A stretch of DNA of 64,000 nucleotides from Propionibacterium sp. oral taxon 192 str. F0372 (GTDB taxonomy: Bacteria; Actinomycetota; Actinomycetes; Propionibacteriales; Propionibacteriaceae): the NCBI RefSeq assembly GCF_000413315.1, contig NZ_KE340297.1:2302581-2366580 (forward strand). The letters are read 5' to 3'. Below, in pieces: positions 8,020-18,237 of the stretch (positions are counted from its first letter, which is position 1; each line of letters begins with the position of its first letter). Below the pieces are notes generated by a model. The model searched no databases, was not told the DNA's origin, and saw only the letters and a list, made by a program, of their open reading frames with translations. A program made the position numbers and the translations under genes.

Positions 8020-10671
8020 ATGACAAACGTTCCCATCAAGGCACCCATCTCTCACGATATCGCCCACCTCCCCTCGGCGGGACGACACATACCGACGACA
8101 ACCTATCGCCTACAGCTGGGCCCAGAGCTGGACTTCGACGCGGCCACCGCAGCCCTGGACTACCTCCAGGACCTAGGGGTAAGTGATGTCTACTGCTCTC
8201 CTATCCTGCAGGCAGCCCCAGGATCCACCCATGGCTACGACGTTGTCGACCCGACCCGGATCTCTGCCGAGCTCGGTGGGCGGGAGGGGTTCGAGAGATT
8301 CGCGTCCGCCGCTCATGGCCGTGGGATGGGTGTGGTGGTGGACGTCGTCCCGAATCACATGGGGGTTCCTACCCCGCTGTATCACAACCGTGCCTTGTGG
8401 TCGGTACTGCGCTACGGACCGTCTTCACAGCATGCCAAGTGGTTCGATGGCACTGGCGAGGGTGAAGGAATCCTAATGCCCTTCCTGGGATCACGGATCG
8501 GAACAGCACTGGCCAATGGCGAGATCACTCGCCGCAACCTGGTGGTTCCCGGACTGGAACACGAAGGACCGCAGCCGGTACTTGTCCATCACGATCAGGT
8601 GTATCCGGTACGTGCCGGAACCGAGAACCTGCCGTTGGACGTCTGCGTCGCTGAGCAATATTACCGGCTCGCCTACTGGAAAGTGGCAGCCGAGGAACTG
8701 AACTTCCGGCGGTTCTTCGATGTTGACACCTTGGTGGCGGTGCGTGTGGAGGATCCGGAGGTCTTCGACGCCACCCATGCATTGCTGCTTGAACTGTATG
8801 AGGCAGGTCACATTGACGGCTTCCGCATCGATCACCCCGATGGTCTGGCGAATCCTCGTGACTACATGCGTCGTCTCTCCACTGCCACCAAAGGAGCCTG
8901 GATTGCGGCAGAGAAAATCCTGGAGGCCGAGGAAACGTTGCCCGATGACTGGATGGTCTGCGGGACGACGGGCTACGACGCGACCTGGCGCATCGGGGCT
9001 TTGCTATGCGACCCAAACGGTTACGGGGAACTAGCGTCAGTGAGCCACATGGTAGCTGGGGATATTCCTGGGACCCTCCCGCAGGTTGTGGAACAGGCCA
9101 AGTCCGAGGTGATGAATTCATCGTTGATGGCCGAGGTACACCGCATCGCTTCCTTGGCCTATGAGATCTGCTCAGCCGACATCATGTTACGCGATCACAC
9201 CCAAGGATGGATAGCCAGTTGTCTGGGGGCAATGGTGGTGGCCATCGACCGCTACCGGGCCTATATAGTGCCCGGGGAACCCGCTCCCGAGAAATCCACC
9301 GAAGTATTGGAGACCGCAGCCGCCAAGGCCAAGAACATGTTGGACGAAGACCTCCACGACACATTGGAGGTGGTGCTCGACCTGGTGAGTGGGCACGACG
9401 TGGGATCGGGTGACCACCGGTTACAGCCGCTACGCGACGAACTGGTCATTCGCTTCCAGCAGGTATGTGGCGCTGTGCAGGCGAAAGGTCTGGAGGACAC
9501 CGCATTTTACCGATGGACCCATCTCGTGGCACTGAACGAGGTGGGTGGATCCCCGCAGACCTGGGGGTTGAGTCCCGACGACTTCCACCACTGGTGCGCC
9601 ACCACGGCGAGCAACTGGCCTGCGACCATGACCGCAGGAAGCACCCACGACACGAAACGCAGCGAGGATGTCCGAGCGCGACAGCTGGTTATTTCCCAAT
9701 ATGCCTCGGAATGGCGGGAGATGATTACCTCCCTGCACCTGCTCGCCGAGGACATTGAGGGCCACGCGGAAAATCTCTTGTGGCAGACGATCGCAGGTAC
9801 ATGGACCGATAGCGGGCCGATCGAGGTGGGGCGGCTGGTGGAGTACATGATCAAGGTCGTACGAGAACAGAAGATCTGGACATCGTGGACCTCCCCGGAT
9901 CTCGAGGCTGAGGATCGGATGACCACCCGGATCAAGGCACTGTGCGCGAACGAGGATGTAATGGGCACCTTCGCCGACTGGTATGCACTGACCGAGGATG
10001 CGGCCCGCGACACGGTCCTGTCTATGAAGGCTATCCAGCTGACCTGTGTCGGAGTAGCCGACAACTATCAGGGCACCGAGACTCTGCAGAACACCCTGGT
10101 GGACCCGGACAACCGCCGCCCAGTTGACTTCAGGGCAATCTATCGGACGGTGAAGGACCTCGCAGGACGCGATCCGGTCACGCTGGCCGAGGAGAAACTC
10201 CACCTGACCAGGTCGATCATGAGACTGCGCAGGCGACGCCCGGAAGCCTTCGTCGGCAAGCAGGCAACCTACTGCGCGGTTCCGACCTCTTCAGGGCATG
10301 TCGTGGCCTATTCCCGGGGCGAGGATGCCCGGGTGATCGTGGTAGCCACCCGGCTGCCGCGCCCGGTGCTGGAACGCGATGCCCTAGTGGGTGCCTCGGT
10401 GGTACTGCCCGAAGGTAGCTGGCACGACGTGGTGAGCGGTCACGACTGGAATGGCGGAAATATCGATTTGGCGGAACTGCTTGCCCATTTCCCGTGCGCG
10501 GTGCTAGAAGAGGTCTCCTCGGCAGAACGGACCTCATCCTTCCGAGCCATCACAGCTCCCCCACACCGTCAAGGGCTACCGTCAACCAATGATGGGCAGG
10601 GAATCCTTGGGTGGCTCACCAGACGACTGAACAGGACTGAGGGCAACGATCGGGAAGGACTGGAAGGATGA
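8020..10671 (+). CDS. treY: Maltooligosyl trehalose synthase (TreY)
   Basis: An 883-residue GH13 enzyme that converts the reducing end of a maltodextrin into a trehalosyl (alpha-1,1) end by intramolecular transglycosylation. Family motifs are present: TTYRLQLGP at the N-terminus, VDVVPNHMG (first GH13 region), DGFRIDHPDGLANPRDY with the catalytic Asp, and TAGSTHDTKRSEDVRAR. The length is somewhat above the usual 700-800 residues because of an inserted helical stretch and a C-terminal tail of about 50 residues after the last beta domain. GGAGG precedes the ATG at 8020. The stop overlaps the treZ start by ATGA. The debranching partner treX is not in the window. Confidence 0.95.
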   Translation: MTNVPIKAPISHDIAHLPSAGRHIPTTTYRLQLGPELDFDAATAALDYLQDLGVSDVYCSPILQAAPGSTHGYDVVDPTRISAELGGREGFERFASAAHGRGMGVVVDVVPNHMGVPTPLYHNRALWSVLRYGPSSQHAKWFDGTGEGEGILMPFLGSRIGTALANGEITRRNLVVPGLEHEGPQPVLVHHDQVYPVRAGTENLPLDVCVAEQYYRLAYWKVAAEELNFRRFFDVDTLVAVRVEDPEVFDATHALLLELYEAGHIDGFRIDHPDGLANPRDYMRRLSTATKGAWIAAEKILEAEETLPDDWMVCGTTGYDATWRIGALLCDPNGYGELASVSHMVAGDIPGTLPQVVEQAKSEVMNSSLMAEVHRIASLAYEICSADIMLRDHTQGWIASCLGAMVVAIDRYRAYIVPGEPAPEKSTEVLETAAAKAKNMLDEDLHDTLEVVLDLVSGHDVGSGDHRLQPLRDELVIRFQQVCGAVQAKGLEDTAFYRWTHLVALNEVGGSPQTWGLSPDDFHHWCATTASNWPATMTAGSTHDTKRSEDVRARQLVISQYASEWREMITSLHLLAEDIEGHAENLLWQTIAGTWTDSGPIEVGRLVEYMIKVVREQKIWTSWTSPDLEAEDRMTTRIKALCANEDVMGTFADWYALTEDAARDTVLSMKAIQLTCVGVADNYQGTETLQNTLVDPDNRRPVDFRAIYRTVKDLAGRDPVTLAEEKLHLTRSIMRLRRRRPEAFVGKQATYCAVPTSSGHVVAYSRGEDARVIVVATRLPRPVLERDALVGASVVLPEGSWHDVVSGHDWNGGNIDLAELLAHFPCAVLEEVSSAERTSSFRAITAPPHRQGLPSTNDGQGILGWLTRRLNRTEGNDREGLEG

Positions 10672-12380
10672 CCGGAATCAGGGTGTGGGCCCCCTTCGCC
10701 TCACATGTGGATGCGATCATCGGCGAGCGGACAGAACCGATGACCCCCGACGGTCGAGAGTACTGGCGCATTGATCTCGCCCACGGAACCGACTACCTGA
10801 TCAGCGTCGATGGTGGGGTTCCTCGGCCCGATCCGCGTAGTGCCCATCAGCCACACGGGGTTCACGGACCCTCCCGGGTGTTCGATACTTCACAGTTCAG
10901 CTGGACCGACGCATCGTGGAACGGAATCGAGGTGTTGGGCGGAGTCATTCAGGAGGTCCACGTCGGCACATGGACGCCTGAGGGTACTCTCGACGCGGCA
11001 ATCACCCGGCTTGATCATTTGGTCGATCTGGGAGTGGACACCGTCGAATTGATGCCCTTGGCCTCCTTTGCCGGGGACCATGGATGGGGTTACGACGGAG
11101 TCTTCTGGTACGCGGTGCACGAGGCCTACGGCGGGCCGGCCGCACTGCAGCGGTTCGTGGATGCTGCCCACGCTCACGGAATCGCGGTTTGCCTGGATGT
11201 GGTCTACAACCACTTCGGACCTGCCGGAAACTACACCAGCACCTTCGGGCCCTACACCACCGACCGATACACCACCCCGTGGGGCGATGCAATCAACCTC
11301 GACGGGCAACATTCCCGCGGGGTCCGGAATTTCATCTGCGACAATGCCCTGCGCTGGTTCACTGAGTTTCACATTGATGCCTTGCGGCTGGATGCGGTGC
11401 AGACCCTGCACGACTCTTCCACCGAACACATCTTGGCCGAGTTGTCCCGCAGGGTCGAGGCAGCTCGGCACAGCCTGCCCCAGCAGGTGGTGTTGATCGC
11501 CGAATCGGATCTGAACCAGGTGCGCATGGTGACCCCACGGTCAGATGGTGGGCTCGGCATCGATGCGCAGTGGAATGACGATGTACATCATGCCATCCAC
11601 GCCTACCTCACCGACGAAAGCTTCGGCTACTACGTGGATTTCGGATCACCTGAAGTACTGTCCAAGGCTCTGGAGAAGGTCTTCGTGTACGACGGTGGGT
11701 ATTCAACCTTCCGGGGCACCAACTGGGGGGCTCCGGTGGACACCACCGTGGACCGTAGGCGATTCGTCGTATTCACCCAGGACCACGACCAGATCGGGAA
11801 CCGGGGAATGGGTGATCGCCCTGATGAGGCCATCCCCCCCGGGGCCGTTGCTGGCGGGATCGCCTTGGTGATGTTGTCCTCCTACACTCCTATGCTATTC
11901 CAGGGCCAGGAATGGGGAACCAGGACACCCTTCCGCTTCTTCACCGACCACGACCCAGAACTAGGGGCGCTTGTTACCCAGGGTCGTCTGAGGGAATTCG
12001 CTACCCATGACTGGGCCTCGGTCTATGGTACCGAGGCACTGTTCCCCGACCCCCAGGATCCGGAGACCTTCCGGGGCTCTCACATCGACTGGAACGAGCT
12101 CGATGAGCCGTACCATGCCGAGATGTACGCTTGGTACAAGCAATTGATCGCTCTGCGCCGGGCCTATCTGCGGGGAATCGGCACGCCGGTGGTCACCGAC
12201 CACGGTCACGGCTGGTTCCGCATGGTCAATGGGCCGTTGACTGTCATCGTGAATCCTGGCCAGCACCCCTGTTCACCCGCCGAATCCCGGGGTAGGCTCC
12301 TCGCGTCATGGGGTGAGGTGACGGTGGGAGACCAGAGTGTGTCGATGGGAACCCACAGTGTCGCAGTTCTGGGGGAATGA
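10668..12380 (+). CDS. treZ: Malto-oligosyltrehalose trehalohydrolase (TreZ)
   Basis: A 570-residue GH13 enzyme that cleaves the trehalosyl end produced by TreY, releasing trehalose. The N-terminal carbohydrate-binding module (RVWAPFASHVDAI) is followed by the catalytic barrel with EVHVGTWTPEGTLDAA, LDVVYNHFGPAGNY, DALRLDAVQTLHD (catalytic Asp), the general-acid region LIAESDLN and TQDHDQIGNR. The ATG overlaps the treY stop and AGGAAGG lies just upstream, so synthesis of the pair is coupled. Trehalose is an osmolyte and, in many actinobacteria, a storage and stress sugar. Confidence 0.95.
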   Translation: MTGIRVWAPFASHVDAIIGERTEPMTPDGREYWRIDLAHGTDYLISVDGGVPRPDPRSAHQPHGVHGPSRVFDTSQFSWTDASWNGIEVLGGVIQEVHVGTWTPEGTLDAAITRLDHLVDLGVDTVELMPLASFAGDHGWGYDGVFWYAVHEAYGGPAALQRFVDAAHAHGIAVCLDVVYNHFGPAGNYTSTFGPYTTDRYTTPWGDAINLDGQHSRGVRNFICDNALRWFTEFHIDALRLDAVQTLHDSSTEHILAELSRRVEAARHSLPQQVVLIAESDLNQVRMVTPRSDGGLGIDAQWNDDVHHAIHAYLTDESFGYYVDFGSPEVLSKALEKVFVYDGGYSTFRGTNWGAPVDTTVDRRRFVVFTQDHDQIGNRGMGDRPDEAIPPGAVAGGIALVMLSSYTPMLFQGQEWGTRTPFRFFTDHDPELGALVTQGRLREFATHDWASVYGTEALFPDPQDPETFRGSHIDWNELDEPYHAEMYAWYKQLIALRRAYLRGIGTPVVTDHGHGWFRMVNGPLTVIVNPGQHPCSPAESRGRLLASWGEVTVGDQSVSMGTHSVAVLGE

Positions 12381-12670
12381 GAGTTCATCCGATCAGCAGC
12401 ACTCCGGTCAATGACACCGCCCGCATCAGCAGGTGCCTCGATACGAACCCGATATCCCCTGTCCTAAGGAGTGAGCATCGGATGGAGGCTGATACACGAT
12501 GGCAGCGATGGCGGTGGCAAGCTCCCATTCTTTGGTTCACCCGGCATCATCGGGTCAACGTGGCTTAGCTGTCCGCCTTGGTTTGGTGGGGACCAATGCG
12601 AGCGAACCCCCAGTTGTTGCATCGCCGAGTGCACGGCAGGGCTCTACCGGGTTCCTCACGATCACGGTGC
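12381..12670. other. Convergent intergenic region between treZ and hrpA, no gene seen
   Basis: The 290 bases between the two convergent genes contain small frames on both strands with unconvincing codon use. A plus-strand frame from 12471 is Cys-rich but runs into the hrpA antisense, and its GTG overlaps the AAGGAG sequence. No strong terminator hairpin was found by eye. Confidence 0.4.
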
Positions 12671-15600
12671 TCAAGTGACCTGCAGTTGGGCCATTGCCTT
12701 GCGAATCCGTTTGGGTGACACAGTGATTGAGGTGCCCAGCGTCTGGGCGAAGATCTGCACCCGCAGTTCCTCGATCATGAATCCGATGTCATCGACAGCA
12801 TCAGGCAGTCGGCCGGTGGGTTGCACAGCACACAACGTATCGTATTCGTCGAGGAGCCCGTCAATCGGGGCGACCAAGCGTTCGTCACGGGCCGGGTCGA
12901 TGCGTGCGGCCAAAGCACGCCGGGTGATCGCATCCACGTAGCGGGGCAAATGGTCATACCACGGTTCCCTGATCCAGGAGATGAATCCCTCGAAGAGCAA
13001 GTTGTCCAATTGCTCTGTGAGTTCGGCTGCGATGGGTGAGGCATTGATCGCATCGCGGGCCTCCCGGGCTGCATCGCAGACCTTGGCTGCTACTGCCACG
13101 ACATGGCGCATCTGGTCGGCCTGCACCTGACGCACCTTGACTGCCAAGGCGTCGAAAACCGCCCGATCACGCACCTCGACGGGATCGACAAACCGTAGCA
13201 TCGCCTGTTCAACGGCCTTCAACCGAGCATCGGCGAGCAGCTGCGGAACCGAAGAGTAAGGACTCGCTGGTAAGGCTAGCTTCTCGGCTGCGGTGAGATG
13301 GGAAACCGCCCAGCGGGTGGGATCGGGGTTGGTGAGTACCAACAACCGACGCAGCCCCAGGCGCTGGGAACTGGCCGCGGCAAGCTGGGTTCCGGCCAGC
13401 ACGACCCCCACCCGGTCACCGCGGTCCACCAGGGCAGGGTACCCGATCGCGGTGATCCCCGAACTGCGCGATGTGGTCTGGACGTCGAGGGTTCCAAACT
13501 CCCAGTTTGTGGCATCACGGATCTTCGGCGCGGCTCTGGTGATGGTTCGGGTGACATGGTCGGACAGGTCAGTTCGTTGTTTTCCCAGATCCCGGGAGTA
13601 ACGCGCGGGCTTTCCCGGAGAAGTGATCTCAAAACCAACCTGCAGGTGAGTGGGCACGGCCTGCGGATTCCACTGGGCAGGTTCCACCACCACTCCGGTG
13701 AGGGCTGTCAGGGCACGGCCCAGCTCGTCACAGAATCGTTTGGATCTGTCGGGATCGTTGTGGGCCAGCCATGCCAGAGCGTCGCGGGCGTGGTCCGGGG
13801 CCGGGATGAAATTGGTACGCAGAGATTTGGGCAAGTGGCGGATGAGCTCCACCGCAAGTTCCTGGCGTAGTCCCGGTACCTGCCAGCTGAAGGGCTCAGG
13901 GCTGAGCTGGTTCAGCTGAGCCATCGGGATCCGAATGCTGACCCCGTCACGACCGTGACCTGGTTCAAAGACATAGCTGACCGGCAGATTGAGCTCACCG
14001 ATGACCCAGCGGTCCGGGAAGCTGGATCTTGCCTCGGCCACCTCACCGAGGTCGGCCACCATGCCCACGTCGAATTCCAAGAAGGTCTTATCCGGGTATT
14101 CCCGCCACCAGGCGTCGAAACTTGCCTGAGAACAGACCTGGGCAGGAATGCGTATGTCATAGAACTCGAAGATGTCCTGATCATTGATCCGCACTGAGCG
14201 AGATCGCACCCGGTCGGCCAACTCGCCTACCTCGGCCAATACCCGGTCGTTGTGTTTCAGGAAGTGGTAATCGACTGGGCCGCGGTCAGGCCGCCACTGC
14301 CCCTCGACCAATCCGGTTCTGATAAAGATTTCGCGAGCCTCGGCCAGGTTAACCCGGGCATAATCGACGAGCCGGTCGACGATGATCGGTACTCCCAGCA
14401 GGGTGACCTTCTCGTAACAGAGCACCGATGCCGAGTTCGTTGACCAGTGAGGTGCCGAGTACTGGCGACGCACCAGGTGGAGACCCACCTGTTCCACCCA
14501 TTCGGGTCGGATCCCGGCTACGGTGCGGGCCCACAATCGGCTAGTCTCCACCAGCTCGACCGCCATCACCAGTTCGGGTTGCCGACGTGACAGCGACGAC
14601 CCTGGTTGAATGGCGAAACGAGCTCCCCTGGTGCCCAAGTATTCGGTTTGCGAGCGTCGGCGTTGTGCCGGATCCTTCTTCAGATGCGGAAGTCTGAGCC
14701 CCACATGGGACAACAACCCGGACAACACCGAGACCAGAATCTGGTCGACCGCCCCCGGCCCACGGTTGCGCCGCATACCGAGGTCCTTGCAAGCGCTTTT
14801 CAGCTGGGTATGCAGGTCCTGCCACTCCCTGATTCGCAGATGATTGAGGTACTCGTCATGGCACAGCCTGCGGAACTGGTTCCCGGACAGGGCCTTGCGC
14901 TGGTCCTGCAGGTAACCCCACAGCCGCACCACCGCCATGATGTCGCCACCGGCATCTGCCGCAGGATTCAGCCCGACGGATGTGCCGCGGGATGCGAAGC
15001 GAACCGACTTCGAGGTGTGCGGGGTGTGCCTGGCAGGTGCCCCGGTCGTTCGCTGCAGACTGAATTGCACTGAGGTGCCCGCAGTCCGCAGCCCTCGGGC
15101 GGATCCTGAACCGGTCTGCTGAGCCTGAGCCAAGGCTTCGTCACTGAAGAACCGCGCATGAAGTTGGTCGGCTGCCTCGCGATGCTTGGCAGGTCGTTCC
15201 CTGACATCCTGGATCGCCAGGAAGGATGTGATGACCAGCACCTCACGCAGCACGTCGCGATGATGGGCCTCTATGAGCATCCGGGCAAGCCGAGGGTCGA
15301 TCGGTAGCTGCGCCAGTCCTCGTCCGATCCGTGATAGACGCACTGGTTTCGTAGCACTGAGCGCACCGAGTTCAGTGAGCAGCCGAAGTCCGTCGCCGAT
15401 CTGTGCCGAGTCGGGAGCCTCCACGAAGGGGAAGTCGACGATCTCTCCCAGCCCTGCCCGAGCCATTTGTAAGATGACCGAGGCCAGATTGGTACGCAGG
15501 ATCTCGGGAGTGGTGAACGCGGGTCGTGACTCGTAGTCCTCTTGGGAGTAGAGACGGATTGCTACCCCCGGGCCTACCCGGCCGCAACGCCCGGAACGTT

Positions 15601-16582
15601 GGTCGGCTGAGGCTCGTGAGATTGGCTCAATGGGCAGCCGCTGTACCTTGGTGCGATTCGAATAGCGGGAGATGCGCGCGGTTCCGGCATCCACCACATA
15701 GCGCACTCCCGGAACGGTCAACGAAGTTTCGGCGATATTGGTGGACACCACGATGCGACGATCCGGGTGCGATGCGAAGATGCGGTGCTGTTCGCTGGCT
15801 GACAGCCTCGAATGCAGGGGTAGAATCTCAGTCGCCGACAGCCGTGCGTCGCCCAGGGCGTCGATGACATCCCTGATTTCCCGCTCCCCGGAACAGAAAA
15901 CCAAAATGTCCCCCGGTGCTTCGGCACTCAACTCCCGAACAGCCGCAACGATCGCATCAGGTTGATTGATCAGTTCCCCGTTCGCGTCGACGGGTTCCCG
16001 GTACCTGATCTCGACCGGGAAGGTACGTCCTGATACCTCGACCACAGGCGCGTTGTCGAAATGGGTCGAGAAGCGCTGAGTATCGATGGTTGCTGAAGTG
16101 ATAATTACCCGCAGGTCCGCACGTCGCGAGATCAGCTGTTTCAGGTAGCCGAGCAGGAAATCAATGTTGAGTGACCGTTCATGGGCCTCGTCGATGATCA
16201 CCGTGTCGTAGCGTTTCAGATCACGGTCATGGGCGATCTCGTTGAGCAGGATGCCGTCGGTCATCACCTTGAGCCGGGTGGCCTTCGAGGCCTGTCGGGT
16301 GAACCGCACTTGGTAGCCGACGATCTCGCCCAGGTCGGTGCCCGTCTCAGATGCGATGCGCTCGGCCACAGAACGGGCTGCGATGCGTCGCGGCTGAGTG
16401 TGTCCGATCGACTGGCGCCCGGCAAGCATCGCAATTTTGGGCAATTGGGTTGTCTTGCCCGATCCGGTCTCCCCCGCGATGACTACGACCGGATGAGCGC
16501 GAATCAGTGCGGCGATTTCGTCGACGTGGGCACTGATCGGCAATAACGGGTCGAAATCGAGGCGAACACTGTCATCGGTCAT
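12671..16582 (-). CDS. hrpA: ATP-dependent RNA helicase HrpA (DEAH family)
   Basis: A 1303-residue DEAH-box RNA helicase. Walker A GETGSGKTT is at residues 38-46, DEAH at 131-134, SATI of motif III follows, and motif VI QRSGRCGRVGPG is intact. The long C-terminal half (DUF3418-like) and the helicase-associated OB region have the length usual for HrpA. E. coli HrpA has been linked to mRNA processing and to rescue of stalled ribosomes. The ATG at 16582 begins right before the conserved N-terminal helix; no strong ribosome-binding site is visible. It appears monocistronic: the upstream AEC gene is on the same strand but 204 bases away. Confidence 0.95.
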   Translation of the reverse strand: MTDDSVRLDFDPLLPISAHVDEIAALIRAHPVVVIAGETGSGKTTQLPKIAMLAGRQSIGHTQPRRIAARSVAERIASETGTDLGEIVGYQVRFTRQASKATRLKVMTDGILLNEIAHDRDLKRYDTVIIDEAHERSLNIDFLLGYLKQLISRRADLRVIITSATIDTQRFSTHFDNAPVVEVSGRTFPVEIRYREPVDANGELINQPDAIVAAVRELSAEAPGDILVFCSGEREIRDVIDALGDARLSATEILPLHSRLSASEQHRIFASHPDRRIVVSTNIAETSLTVPGVRYVVDAGTARISRYSNRTKVQRLPIEPISRASADQRSGRCGRVGPGVAIRLYSQEDYESRPAFTTPEILRTNLASVILQMARAGLGEIVDFPFVEAPDSAQIGDGLRLLTELGALSATKPVRLSRIGRGLAQLPIDPRLARMLIEAHHRDVLREVLVITSFLAIQDVRERPAKHREAADQLHARFFSDEALAQAQQTGSGSARGLRTAGTSVQFSLQRTTGAPARHTPHTSKSVRFASRGTSVGLNPAADAGGDIMAVVRLWGYLQDQRKALSGNQFRRLCHDEYLNHLRIREWQDLHTQLKSACKDLGMRRNRGPGAVDQILVSVLSGLLSHVGLRLPHLKKDPAQRRRSQTEYLGTRGARFAIQPGSSLSRRQPELVMAVELVETSRLWARTVAGIRPEWVEQVGLHLVRRQYSAPHWSTNSASVLCYEKVTLLGVPIIVDRLVDYARVNLAEAREIFIRTGLVEGQWRPDRGPVDYHFLKHNDRVLAEVGELADRVRSRSVRINDQDIFEFYDIRIPAQVCSQASFDAWWREYPDKTFLEFDVGMVADLGEVAEARSSFPDRWVIGELNLPVSYVFEPGHGRDGVSIRIPMAQLNQLSPEPFSWQVPGLRQELAVELIRHLPKSLRTNFIPAPDHARDALAWLAHNDPDRSKRFCDELGRALTALTGVVVEPAQWNPQAVPTHLQVGFEITSPGKPARYSRDLGKQRTDLSDHVTRTITRAAPKIRDATNWEFGTLDVQTTSRSSGITAIGYPALVDRGDRVGVVLAGTQLAAASSQRLGLRRLLVLTNPDPTRWAVSHLTAAEKLALPASPYSSVPQLLADARLKAVEQAMLRFVDPVEVRDRAVFDALAVKVRQVQADQMRHVVAVAAKVCDAAREARDAINASPIAAELTEQLDNLLFEGFISWIREPWYDHLPRYVDAITRRALAARIDPARDERLVAPIDGLLDEYDTLCAVQPTGRLPDAVDDIGFMIEELRVQIFAQTLGTSITVSPKRIRKAMAQLQVT

Positions 16583-16786
16583 AGCCCATCAATCCTAGCC
16601 TGGCTACCTTTCATGATACCTGCACCCGACAGCGGCCGGGCGTTGCCTCAAATGCCCTGGAAGCACCGTGAAGCCACAGCCCTGTTGTCGTCACCGTTCC
16701 TGGCCGCTACCGCCCTGCTCACGGATGTTACTCCGACGAAAGCCGTACAGTGTTCAGGGGAGTGCCAATCCGGTGGACGCCACCGA

Positions 16787-17716
16787 TCACAGGGAGACGA
16801 CCCACACCATGGCGGTCACCGAAACGATTGAGACCACCGAAGTGATAAAGATCACATCGCGCGCCAACGTGACGGATTCATCGGCCCATGTCGCGAAGAC
16901 GAAGACATTCTGAGCGGTAGGTAGCCCCGCCATGACCACCACCGCCAAGGTGGTGGTTGCATCCAGGCGCAGCAATTCGGCGAGCAGCAGGGCGATCAGC
17001 GGCTGGACGATGGCCTTTAGCCCTATGACCGTGAGGGTTTCGGGCATGTTGCTCTTCCCGGGCAACGGCCCAAGACGCAGGGAGATACCGAAACCGAGCA
17101 GCATCGCGGGCACCGCGATGCCACCCATCAGCTCACTAGTCTCCAACAACAACCTGGGTACCGGGAGCCCTACGAGATTACTGGCCAACCCGCCGAATAC
17201 GCCCAGGGTCATCGGATTGCGCAACGGCAGGCTGATGCTCCACCACAGCGATGACCGATGTCCCTCACGAGCTGCCCGGGAGGCATCAAGTACGGCAAGG
17301 CCGACTGGCTGCAGGAAAGCTACCTGCATGAGCAGCACTGGAGCCACCCAGGAAGTGTCGTGCAGGACATGGGCGGCGACCGGAAGCCCCATGTTATTGG
17401 CATTCACATAACAGCTCGTGTACCCCCCGATGATCTTGTGGGGCAGCGATCTGTGCCACAAGAAGGTGGCTAGCAGAAGGTAGATACCGAGGGTTGTCGC
17501 GACAGCTCCAGCGGAGACGATGACGTTGCTGGAGAAGATCCGCCCCAAATCTGCTGACTGCAATGAGTGGAAGAGAATAGCCGGGAGCCCCACGTAGTAG
17601 GCGACCCGGGTCAGCACACGCTGCGCGGAATCATCCATGACCTTCAGGTGCCCTACGAACCAACCGACACCGATGATCAACCAGATCATCGCGAATCCGT
17701 GCAGCACCTGTCCCAC
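16787..17716 (-). CDS. AEC-family (auxin efflux carrier type) membrane transporter
   Basis: A 309-residue integral membrane protein with about ten hydrophobic segments in two halves joined by a short loop. The N-terminus (FAMIWLIIGVGWFVGHL), the NANNMGLP segment in the middle and the C-terminal GLPTAQNVFVFA motif are typical of the AEC (bile/auxin/malonate) carrier family. Members export organic acids such as malonate, malate or auxin-like compounds; the substrate cannot be told from sequence. The ATG at 17716 starts immediately before the first membrane segment. No operon partner is apparent. Confidence 0.85.
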   Translation of the reverse strand: MGQVLHGFAMIWLIIGVGWFVGHLKVMDDSAQRVLTRVAYYVGLPAILFHSLQSADLGRIFSSNVIVSAGAVATTLGIYLLLATFLWHRSLPHKIIGGYTSCYVNANNMGLPVAAHVLHDTSWVAPVLLMQVAFLQPVGLAVLDASRAAREGHRSSLWWSISLPLRNPMTLGVFGGLASNLVGLPVPRLLLETSELMGGIAVPAMLLGFGISLRLGPLPGKSNMPETLTVIGLKAIVQPLIALLLAELLRLDATTTLAVVVMAGLPTAQNVFVFATWADESVTLARDVIFITSVVSIVSVTAMVWVVSL

Positions 17717-18014
17717 GCCCCAACCCTAGGACTGATTCGTGCTCCGCACCCAGGCTGTTCTCTAGAATCCCCTGACCACGAGGACTTCTGAGACCGGTGG
17801 GCAATGGGACGACAGCGTCCAAATCTCCTTCGGCGTCTTAGTCGTTACTGCCGCATTAGCTCGCTGACAAGAACAGATGCTCAGCGCCTTTATGGTCACC
17901 GATAGGTCATAATTCACCTTCGTCGGCGCCTAGGCGGGTGAATCGCTGGGGATTCTCGGTGTACTGGCTGCGCTTATCGTGACGAACAACATGTGCGCAC
18001 AACAGGAGTTTTCA
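17717..18014. other. Intergenic region upstream of a small-gene pair
   Basis: About 300 bases between the divergent AEC carrier gene and the small membrane frame at 18015. A CATAAT hexamer near 17908 could be a -10 box for the plus-strand small genes. No gene of ordinary size is present. Confidence 0.3.
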
Positions 18015-18125
18015 TTGGAAGCCCGGGTCATCTCCTTGATGGCAGCCAATGCCTTACTGCGACTTCGGGTCCCATTTCTCGTAGTCGTGCTCATCGGAGT
18101 CATCTGTGCGGTGGGAGCATGGTAG
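18015..18125 (+). CDS. Putative 36-residue single-span membrane protein
   Basis: A frame starting TTG at 18015, with AGGAG 8 bases upstream, encodes 36 residues; an in-frame ATG at 17991 would give 44 residues but lacks a ribosome-binding site. Residues about 19-35 are strongly hydrophobic (VPFLVVVLIGVICAVGAW), preceded by Arg residues, which fits one membrane helix with a cytoplasmic N-terminus. No family is recognised. It lies 112 bases upstream of the MT0933-like gene on the same strand. The support is the start site and hydrophobic pattern only. Confidence 0.35.
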   Translation: MEARVISLMAANALLRLRVPFLVVVLIGVICAVGAW

Positions 18126-18237
18126 CCGAATATCGGATGATGTCGGCACTTGCTGCGACCTTGTCCCCTGTTAGCCCTAGGCTTGTGGATGGGCCGAGTG
18201 CATCAGCCCGGCCACAGTCGATAGGAAGGAGGGCCTC

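Noticed and set aside
12471-12670. Cys-rich frame after treZ
   Set aside because: It continues into hrpA antisense, its GTG overlaps the AAGGAG sequence, and codon bias is poor.
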